Source of the DNA: an uncultured Mediterranea sp.
Lineage (GTDB): Bacteria > Bacteroidota > Bacteroidia > Bacteroidales > Bacteroidaceae
Direction: 5' to 3'
Assembly (NCBI GenBank): GCA_946007445.1
Contig: CAMGAL010000076.1
Span: forward strand, 1-8,809
DNA length: 8,809 nucleotides
Made by a program: the position numbers and the translations under genes. Below the pieces are notes generated by a model. That model was not told the DNA's origin, did not search any database, and saw nothing but the letters and a program-made list of their open reading frames with translations. Each line of letters starts with the position of its first letter. The stretch's first letter is position 1. Shown in pieces: positions 1 to 6,248 of this stretch.

Positions 1-12
1 CGTTTGCACCAT
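1..12. promoter_or_regulatory. Possible second operator, cut by the window edge
   Basis: CGTTTGCACCAT is the exact reverse complement of ATGGTGCAAACG at 261-272, which includes the left half of the palindrome at 264-279. If the missing bases to the left complete the symmetry, this is a second site for the same regulator about 260 bp away. That could allow DNA looping or control of a gene transcribed to the left. Only part of the site is visible, so this is an inference. Confidence 0.35.
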
Positions 13-105
13 ATGGAAACTGATGTGTTTCTTTCAAGAGAAATGCAAGAACATTCGTTATTGCCGCAAATAAACTGGCAACCGAAATGAATACGACTTC
101 TCGAT

Positions 106-149
106 GAGTTTCAAGTAACTGAAACTTCTGGTTTCAACTACTTGAACTC
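106..149. repeat. Long imperfect inverted repeat (hairpin)
   Basis: The left arm at 106-125 (gagtttcaagtaactgaaac) pairs with the right arm at 131-149 (gtttcaactacttgaactc) around the 5-base loop ttctg. There is one bulged base and a two-base mismatch. The right end overlaps a second perfect palindrome, GAACTC-A-GAGTTC at 144-156, so two alternative foldings are possible. No T-run follows on the + strand, so it is a poor classical terminator in that direction. It could be an extended protein-binding site, an RNA structure, or part of a dispersed intergenic repeat. Confidence 0.7.
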
Positions 150-263
150 AGAGTTCCAGATACTATAACTGCTCGAAACATACTTCTTCATGGACAAGGC
201 CACATAGTTGGGGCGGAAGCCGATGGTGTATGGTGGAAATAAGGAGGGGGTGTAGGGACGATG

Positions 264-279
264 GTGCAAACGATTGCAC
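264..279. promoter_or_regulatory. LacI-family-type operator upstream of susC
   Basis: GTGCAAACGATTGCAC is a 16-bp palindrome centred on CG with a single asymmetric pair. The central CG step and the GCAA/TTGC arms are typical of LacI/GalR-family operators. It is one base from GCAAACGTTTGC, the type of site known for maltose-responsive MalR regulators in other phyla. It ends 55 bp before the candidate -7 box at 335, so it would sit around -70 to -85. That position suits an activator or an upstream loop site better than simple promoter blocking. No regulator gene is in the window, and the assignment rests on the motif and its position next to an alpha-glucan uptake operon. Confidence 0.55.
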
Positions 280-334
280 GGCTTCTTGCATACTTTTCCT
301 TCCCTTTCATCACCTGCATTATCGGGAAAAGTCC

Positions 335-342
335 TATTTTTG
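335..342 (+). promoter_or_regulatory. Candidate -7 box of the susC promoter
   Basis: TATTTTTG matches the Bacteroides -7 consensus TAnnTTTG at every fixed position. It would give a transcript start near 349 and a leader of about 65 bases carrying a small stem (347-352 with 359-364). No good TTTG -33 element lies 19-22 bp upstream (the nearest, TTTC at 305-308, is too far). This would suit an activator-dependent promoter. A second match, TAATTTTG at 404-411, is too close to the start codon to be used. Confidence 0.4.
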
Positions 343-415
343 TCGAGCCGTCTGTATGGGCGGCGCTGAGAGAATTTAATTGTATTATTTATAGTGTTAA
401 CTTTAATTTTGATGT

Positions 416-3400
416 ATGAAGCAAGTTAATCTGAGAATCTGTCAAACGATTCTGACCCTTGTCTTAGGGTTATTCTTGTCTGTAGGCGTTTACGCCCAAA
501 ACATCACCGTGAAAGGACATGTCAAAGATGCCTTAGGTGAAGTGATTGGCGCCAACGTCATCGAAAAAGGAAATCCGTCGAACGGTACGATTACCGACAT
601 GGACGGTAACTTCACACTCACGGTTCCCAAGGGAGCGATTCTGCAAGTGTCATTTATCGGCTACAAGACGACCGAAGTGGAGGCTGCTCCCACGGTACTG
701 GTAGAGATGAAAGACGACTCCGAGCTGCTGAGCGAGGTGGTGGTCATCGGTTACGGTTCGGTGAAGAAGAACGACCTGACCGGTTCGGTAACGGCCATCA
801 AGGCAGAAGAACTCAACCGCGGTGCCGTCACTTCTCCCGACCAGATGCTGCAAGGTAAGGTGCCGGGCCTGTTGGTGACTCCTCCCTCGGGTGACCCCAC
901 GGGTAAGGCTACGATCCGCATCCGTGGTGCTGCCTCACTGAACGCCAGCAACGACCCGCTGATTGTGATTGACGGTATCCCTATGACGGGCGACGGTGCC
1001 GGTATGGGTAACCCCTTGGCTTCGGTCAACCCCAACGACATCGAGAGCTACACCGTGCTGAAGGATGCTTCTGCCACCGCCATCTATGGTAGCCGTGCAT
1101 CAAACGGTGTGATCATCATCCAGACGAAGAAGGGTAGTGGCGACAAGCCCAAGGTGAGCTACAGCAGCAGCTACAGCTTGAAGCAGAACACCTCTACGCT
1201 GGACGTGATGAGCGGCGACGAGTATCGTGCCTTCGTGGAGCAGGCTTACGCCGGCACCGCCCGTCTGGACGGCATCAAGGCGCTGATGGGTACGGCCAAC
1301 ACCGACTGGCAGGACCTCATCTACCGCACGGCTTTCTCTACCGACCAGAACGTCAGCGTCTATGGCAACGCCATGAATGGCAAGCTGCCTTATCGTGCCA
1401 GCGTGGGTTACACGTATGACGAAGCTACCTTGAAGGTGGGTGACAACAAGCGTTTGAACATGTCGTTCAGCCTCTCGCCCAAGTTCTTGGATGACCACCT
1501 GAGCGTCAATATGAATGCCAAGGCTGTTTATAACAAGGCTAACTATCCCAACGACGGTACCATCGGCAGTGCCATCGACTTCTCGCCGACCATTGCACCT
1601 TACTCCAACGACCCGGCCAACTCTTGCAACGGCTACACCAACTGGCTGGCTTCTGACGGCTCGGCCAACACCATGGCCAGCATCAACCCTCTGTCGCAAC
1701 TCTACGACCGCAACAACAAGAACAAGACGTGGCGTTCGATGGGTAATGCCCAGTTCGACTACAAGATTCACGGCTTCGAAGATTTGAGAGTGAACCTGAA
1801 CTTGGCCTACGACTTCTCTCGCACCACGGGTTATGACTACAACGAGCTGGGTTCTATTCTGGCCAAGCGCAACGGCACGCAGGACTACCACAAGACCTAC
1901 GCTACGCAGAATGCCAACACCCTGTTGGAGTTCTATGCCGACTACAACAAGAGCTTCGGCGTACACAACCTCGACGTCATGGGTGGTTACTCCTGGCAGC
2001 ACTATTATAAGAAGTACAACGAGTCTCTCTATTATAATAATGAGACAGGCGTTGACCCCAACAACCTCTACACGCAGCAACCCACCGACCGTCGCGAGTT
2101 CTACCTCGTCTCTTTCTTCGGTCGTATCAACTACTCGTTCGACTCTCGCTACTTGCTGACATTCTCTGTCCGCGACGACGCTTCTTCCCGCTTCCACAAG
2201 GACAACCGCTGGGGCCTCTTCCCCTCTGCAGCGTTCGCCTGGAACATTGCCGAAGAGAAGTTCATCAAGGAGAGCGACACGACACCCATCTCCAGCTTGA
2301 AGCTGCGCCTCGGCTGGGGTCGTACCGGTCAGCAGGACATTGGCGATGATCACCTCTACGACTACATGGCCAAGTACACCCAGTCTTCAGGCTTGAACAT
2401 GATGATTCCTATGGGCAACGGCTATATGTACACGCTGGCTCCCAATGCCTATAACCCCAACATCAAGTGGGAGACCACCGAGACTTGGAACGTCGGTCTC
2501 GACTTCGGCTTCTTCAATGGCCGCATCAACGGTAGCGTGGATGCCTACCTGCGCAAGACCTTCGACCTGCTGAACTATGTGACCGTGCCGATGGGCTCCA
2601 ACTTCTCCAACCGCGTATTCTCTAACGTAGGTGACATGGAGAACAAGGGTCTGGAGTTCAACCTGAACATCATCCCCATCCAGAAGCAGGATATGCGCTG
2701 GACCATCAACCTGAACGGTACCTTCCAACGCACCAAGATTGTCAAGCTGAACAAATATGCCGATGCCAACGACATAGGTACCACCACCGGTGCTTCCATG
2801 AGCAGCAACGACGGTTACACCTCGCTGCACCGCGTAGGCTACACCCCCTACCCCTACTACCTCTACCAGCAGGCTTACGACGAGAATGGCAAGGCCATTG
2901 AAAACGTATTCGTTGACCGCAACGGCGACGGCAAGATCTCTTCTGACGACCGCTATGTGACCGGCAAGAGCATCACTCCGAAGTTCTTCTTCGGCTTCGG
3001 CTCGCAGTTCACCTACAAGCAGTGGGACTTCGGATTCAACGCACACGGTTCGCTGGGTGGCTATGCCCTGAACAAGATTGCCAAGAACAACGCCACTTCC
3101 TACTCCGACGACTACTCGAAGGGCTACATCAACAACCTCTCCAAGTACTGCCTGAAGACCGGTTGGACAGAATCGCTGAGCGAGTTCCAGCAGTACTCCG
3201 ACATGTTCCTGGAGAACGCCTCGTTCCTCCGTCTGGACGACATCAACGTGGGCTACACGTTCGAGAAGATTGGAAACTGGGGCGGCAAGATCCGCGTCGG
3301 TGCATCGGTACAGAACGTATTCACCATCACCATCTACAGCGGACTGGATCCTGAGTTGACCGCTCTCGACGGTGTGGACCAGAACCTCATTCCGCGTCCC

Positions 3401-3436
3401 CGTCTCTACACTCTCCGTTTGAGCATTAATTTCTAA
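416..3436 (+). CDS. susC: SusC-family TonB-dependent outer-membrane glycan transporter
   Basis: This 1006-residue protein is an outer-membrane beta-barrel that imports oligosaccharides, probably maltooligosaccharides, using energy from TonB-ExbBD, with SusD as its lid. Seen in order: a signal peptide (1-27, cleavage likely after VYA), a carboxypeptidase-D regulatory-like domain (about 31-98), a TonB-box-like EVVVIGYG (107-114), and a plug domain (about 115-240) with the SusC-family signature LKDASATAIYGSRASNG (215-231). The barrel fills the rest and ends in a terminal Phe (RLSINF). An EF-hand-like loop, D834-x-N836-x-D838-G-x-I, probably binds calcium. Length is normal for the family (about 1000). 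The ATG at 416 gives an intact signal peptide, and no later Met would. There is no Shine-Dalgarno sequence. It is the first gene of the operon, with susD 20 bp downstream. The family is certain; the alpha-glucan substrate is inferred from the SusE/SusF-like partners. Confidence 0.95.
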   Translation: MKQVNLRICQTILTLVLGLFLSVGVYAQNITVKGHVKDALGEVIGANVIEKGNPSNGTITDMDGNFTLTVPKGAILQVSFIGYKTTEVEAAPTVLVEMKDDSELLSEVVVIGYGSVKKNDLTGSVTAIKAEELNRGAVTSPDQMLQGKVPGLLVTPPSGDPTGKATIRIRGAASLNASNDPLIVIDGIPMTGDGAGMGNPLASVNPNDIESYTVLKDASATAIYGSRASNGVIIIQTKKGSGDKPKVSYSSSYSLKQNTSTLDVMSGDEYRAFVEQAYAGTARLDGIKALMGTANTDWQDLIYRTAFSTDQNVSVYGNAMNGKLPYRASVGYTYDEATLKVGDNKRLNMSFSLSPKFLDDHLSVNMNAKAVYNKANYPNDGTIGSAIDFSPTIAPYSNDPANSCNGYTNWLASDGSANTMASINPLSQLYDRNNKNKTWRSMGNAQFDYKIHGFEDLRVNLNLAYDFSRTTGYDYNELGSILAKRNGTQDYHKTYATQNANTLLEFYADYNKSFGVHNLDVMGGYSWQHYYKKYNESLYYNNETGVDPNNLYTQQPTDRREFYLVSFFGRINYSFDSRYLLTFSVRDDASSRFHKDNRWGLFPSAAFAWNIAEEKFIKESDTTPISSLKLRLGWGRTGQQDIGDDHLYDYMAKYTQSSGLNMMIPMGNGYMYTLAPNAYNPNIKWETTETWNVGLDFGFFNGRINGSVDAYLRKTFDLLNYVTVPMGSNFSNRVFSNVGDMENKGLEFNLNIIPIQKQDMRWTINLNGTFQRTKIVKLNKYADANDIGTTTGASMSSNDGYTSLHRVGYTPYPYYLYQQAYDENGKAIENVFVDRNGDGKISSDDRYVTGKSITPKFFFGFGSQFTYKQWDFGFNAHGSLGGYALNKIAKNNATSYSDDYSKGYINNLSKYCLKTGWTESLSEFQQYSDMFLENASFLRLDDINVGYTFEKIGNWGGKIRVGASVQNVFTITIYSGLDPELTALDGVDQNLIPRPRLYTLRLSINF

Positions 3437-3456
3437 TCCATAGACAACGTACGATT

Positions 3457-5091
3457 ATGAAAAGATTTATATACAGCATGGCAATCGCCGCTTCGGCACT
3501 GACAATGACCTCCTGCCTGGGCGACCTCGACACATTGCCTTTGAACTCTACCGACAAGACGGCTTCAGAGTCATACAGCACCAAGGAAGGTCTGGAACAG
3601 GGATTGGCATACATCTATGGCTCCTATTCGTTGGTGAGCCAGAATGATCCGGGCACGTCGGACATCTCCGTGAGCGATGCCGGACAGAGCGAGTTGGTTC
3701 GTCAGTATGTCATCCTCAATGAGATGTCGGCCGATGCCTTCAAGTGTACTTGGGGCGACAGCTACATCAGCGAGACGCAGTATGGCAGCTGGACATCCGC
3801 TTCCAACTCCGCTACCGTGGCGGTCTATAGCCGTGGCATGGTGACCATTACCCGAGTGAATGAGTATCTGGCACAGACCAAAGACTCCAGCATCGACGGT
3901 GTGAAGCAGTTGCGTGCCGAGGCCCGCTTCCTGCGTGCCTACGCCTACTGGATGCTGATGGACCTTTATGGCAATCCTCCCTTCGCTACCGAGGAGAACA
4001 TTGGCGGCGACTTCCCCACCCAGATAGGTCGTACCGAACTCTTCAACTGGATTGAAGGCGAACTGAAAGACATCATGAGCGGCGAGGAGCAGCTGCCCGA
4101 CAAGGGTACCTATCCCCGCGTAGGCAAGGGAGCCGCACAGGCTCTGCTGGCTCGTATGTACCTGAATGCAGAGGTCTATACCGGCAAGGCTCGCTGGCAA
4201 GAGGCCAAGGATGCCGCTGCGGCCGTCATTAACTCAGGTAGCTACAAGCTCTGCCCTGTCTATGAGCAACTCTTCCTGCAAGATAACTCCGAGAATGCCA
4301 ATGCCAACGGTGAACTGATCTTTGCCATCAGCTATGACAGCGACAAGACGCAGAGCTGGGGCGGCACGACTCACCTCGTATCGGGTGCTCTCGATGATGC
4401 GAATAGCTCGGCTATTGCCGCATACCTGAACAAGCCCGCCGGCTCCATGATTACTCGTGAGCGCTGGAACGGTTACCACGTGCCCAATGAGTATGTAGAA
4501 TACTTCGAACTGAAGGGTGTGGAATGGAATGGAACAGGCATCGGCTACGACATGGCAGCCAGCGACAAGCGTGCTTTCTTCTCCAATGTAGGCTGCACGA
4601 AGGATTTTGCCATCGATGATGTGAAGACCGGCTGGAAGTGCTGGAAGTGGTCGAGCCGCAAGTCTGACGGTACGCTGACCTCTTCGGAAGACTACTCGAA
4701 ATTCTCGTCGGCCGACTTCCCCATGATGCGTTTGGGCGAAATCTACCTCATCTATGCAGAGGCTCAGGCCCGTCTCTCCGGCGGTCAGACCAACGATGCA
4801 ACGGCACTGGGCTACGTCAATGCACTGCGCCAGCGTGCCGGTGTGTCCGAGCAGTCGTATGTAGACCTCGAATTCCTGCTCAAGGAGCGTGCCCGCGAGC
4901 TGATGTGGGAAGGTCATCGTCGTGTGGACCTCATCCGTTATGGTTACTTCACTTCCGCCCAGTTCCCCTGGCCCTACAAGGGTGGCGTGCCCAACGGAAA
5001 GGTCTCTCTGCCCAGCTTCCGCACGATCTATCCGTTGCTGTTGAGCGACGTGACGGCCAACCCCAACCTGACGCAGAACCCCGGTTATTAA
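3457..5091 (+). CDS. susD: SusD-family surface glycan-binding lipoprotein
   Basis: This is the 544-residue partner of SusC. It sits on the cell surface, binds the oligosaccharide and closes over the SusC barrel. A lipoprotein signal ends in LTMTSC, with lipidated Cys20 followed by LGDLD, fitting surface export. The N-terminal SusD-like domain (about 22-220) contains the TPR-like helix LRAEARFLRAYAYW (152-165). The C-terminal SusD/RagB domain (about 285-544) shows FPMMRLGEIYLIYAEAQARL (421-440) and LLKERARELMWEGHRRVDLI (474-493). Length is close to B. thetaiotaomicron SusD (551). Candidate stacking aromatics are W99, W301 (in the loop YDSDKTQSWGGTT) and W337. By position they could play the role of the aromatic cradle of starch-binding SusD, but this needs a structural alignment. 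The start is preceded directly by ACGATT, the same as in the next gene. Confidence 0.94.
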   Translation: MKRFIYSMAIAASALTMTSCLGDLDTLPLNSTDKTASESYSTKEGLEQGLAYIYGSYSLVSQNDPGTSDISVSDAGQSELVRQYVILNEMSADAFKCTWGDSYISETQYGSWTSASNSATVAVYSRGMVTITRVNEYLAQTKDSSIDGVKQLRAEARFLRAYAYWMLMDLYGNPPFATEENIGGDFPTQIGRTELFNWIEGELKDIMSGEEQLPDKGTYPRVGKGAAQALLARMYLNAEVYTGKARWQEAKDAAAAVINSGSYKLCPVYEQLFLQDNSENANANGELIFAISYDSDKTQSWGGTTHLVSGALDDANSSAIAAYLNKPAGSMITRERWNGYHVPNEYVEYFELKGVEWNGTGIGYDMAASDKRAFFSNVGCTKDFAIDDVKTGWKCWKWSSRKSDGTLTSSEDYSKFSSADFPMMRLGEIYLIYAEAQARLSGGQTNDATALGYVNALRQRAGVSEQSYVDLEFLLKERARELMWEGHRRVDLIRYGYFTSAQFPWPYKGGVPNGKVSLPSFRTIYPLLLSDVTANPNLTQNPGY

Positions 5092-5125
5092 TCTACGTAT
5101 CACACTTAATTGAAATAAAACGATT

Positions 5126-6214
5126 ATGAAACTTCTGAAAAATATCATGTTGTTTGCGGCTGCCCTGGCTTTCGCATCCTGCGATTCCGACATCGACGAG
5201 CTGCAGATAGCTACCCCCGACAAATTTGTTGCTCCCGTCATCGGGCAATGCAACGACGTGATTGTGAACGGCGACAACGTGAAGGCAGAGACAGTGGTCT
5301 ACACCTGGAGCAAGGCCGACTTCGGATTGCCCCTGCAGGTACTCTATTCTCTCTATCTGACCGATGGTACCAACTCTACGTTGGCCGGAACCACTTCGGA
5401 GACGGTGCTGGCTCTGAGCAAGAGCGACATCAATGGAGCCGTCATCAACGGATTGGGCTACAATCCCAACGAAACCATCAGCATTCAGGCTTACGTAACG
5501 GCACAGGTGAACGGAACAGATAAATTCGAGGCCATCTCCTCCAACAGTTCCAACAGCTTCAATGTGACTACCTTTGCCGCTCCTTTGGGCGAACTCTTCC
5601 TCTGCGGTGAGTTTACCGGCAGCTGGGATATCGACAATGCAGCCATCTTCTACGAGACCAGTGGCGGTACGAACATCTACAAGTGTATGTGCGACTTCAG
5701 CAACGGTAGTGCCGATGCTACCCACTCTTACTTCAAGGTGGTGGCTCAGCGCAACTGGAGCGGCGACAACTGGGGCTACAACTACCTGACTCCCTCTTGG
5801 GCATGTCCTGACCAGAGCGACAGCAACCTCTCCGTTCCTCTGGGCGAAGGCTGTGTATTCGAGTTGACCGTCAACAAGGGTCTGATGACCATCGACAAGA
5901 ACACCGTAGGTAGCAAGCTGGGCCTCATCGGCACGTTCAACGGTTGGAACGGCGACGAGTTCTTCACCTATGATTACCTGAGCAGCACTTGGAAGACCGC
6001 TCCCATTGCACTGGGTGCCGATGACGAAGTGAAGATTCGCGTTGACTCTGCATGGGGTACCAACTGGGGTGGTTCTGCAGCAAGCGCTGCTATCCCCGGC
6101 GGCATTGAACTGAGTGCAGGCGGTGACAACATCAAGGTGGGCAAGGCAGGTACATACGTTGTGACTTTGCATGCCAACCGCACTCCCTACGTGCTGGAGT
6201 TTGTAGCACAGTAA
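5126..6214 (+). CDS. susE: SusE-like surface starch-binding lipoprotein, two binding modules
   Basis: This 362-residue outer-surface lipoprotein probably binds starch to keep it near the SusCD complex. The lipoprotein signal ends AFASC with lipidated Cys19, followed by acidic DSDIDE, which resembles a Bacteroidetes surface-export signal. Next comes a SusE N-terminal Ig-like spacer domain (about 28-152, with TWSKADFG at 60-67). Two beta-rich carbohydrate-binding modules follow: module A (about 155-258, LFLCGEFTGSWD) and module B (about 263-361, LGLIGTFNGWNGDEF, then R305, W310 and W314 in a KIRVDSAWGTNWGG stretch typical of these modules). B. thetaiotaomicron SusE (387 residues) has the same plan. 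Module A carries five cysteines (160, 187, 189, 227, 243), which is unusual, and disulfides are possible. Domain family is clear; starch as the ligand is inferred. Confidence 0.85.
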   Translation: MKLLKNIMLFAAALAFASCDSDIDELQIATPDKFVAPVIGQCNDVIVNGDNVKAETVVYTWSKADFGLPLQVLYSLYLTDGTNSTLAGTTSETVLALSKSDINGAVINGLGYNPNETISIQAYVTAQVNGTDKFEAISSNSSNSFNVTTFAAPLGELFLCGEFTGSWDIDNAAIFYETSGGTNIYKCMCDFSNGSADATHSYFKVVAQRNWSGDNWGYNYLTPSWACPDQSDSNLSVPLGEGCVFELTVNKGLMTIDKNTVGSKLGLIGTFNGWNGDEFFTYDYLSSTWKTAPIALGADDEVKIRVDSAWGTNWGGSAASAAIPGGIELSAGGDNIKVGKAGTYVVTLHANRTPYVLEFVAQ

Positions 6215-6248
6215 TCCAAGATTAATCATCTTAAACAGTACAAGAATT

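Larger units (their letters stand above)
1..415. other. Noncoding region upstream of susC
   Basis: No convincing gene is present. The three forward frames from base 1 all close within 90 bases, and the short ORFs on either strand (for example + 261-419 and - 310-188) lack protein-like composition or known motifs. The region is lower in G+C than the sus genes and becomes very A/T-rich just before the susC start. It holds a long imperfect hairpin at 106-149, a purine-rich stretch at about 240-260, a LacI-type palindrome at 264-279, a -7 promoter-like box at 335-342, and a small leader stem at 347-352/359-364. The first 12 bases are an inverted copy of 261-272. This layout fits a regulatory intergenic region. 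Whatever gene lies to the left is outside the window. Confidence 0.75.

Noticed and set aside
1..90. Open forward frame from the window edge to a stop at 88-90, possible end of an upstream gene
   Set aside because: Only 29 codons with no recognisable motif. The other frames are open for similar lengths, so it cannot be told from chance.
188..310. 40-codon minus-strand ORF with a proline-rich translation
   Set aside because: Its composition is typical of noncoding DNA read by chance, with no start signals or family resemblance.
404..411. Perfect TAnnTTTG match (TAATTTTG) just before the susC start
   Set aside because: Only four bases separate it from the ATG, so a transcript from it would start at or after the start codon. 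No later Met would keep the signal peptide.
261..419. 52-codon + strand ORF with an AGGAGG 13 bases upstream and an ATGA overlap with susC
   Set aside because: Tempting as a leader peptide, but it starts inside the operator palindrome and begins upstream of the best promoter box. The spacing to AGGAGG is too long, and the composition is not protein-like.
1100..2353. 417-codon open frame on the minus strand inside susC
   Set aside because: It lies antisense to a clear SusC gene. Its translation is low-complexity (rich in V, A, E, R) with no domain, as expected from stop-poor antisense frames of strongly codon-biased genes.
4234..5277. 347-codon open frame on the minus strand inside susD
   Set aside because: Antisense to conserved SusD motifs, with no domain or plausible start context.
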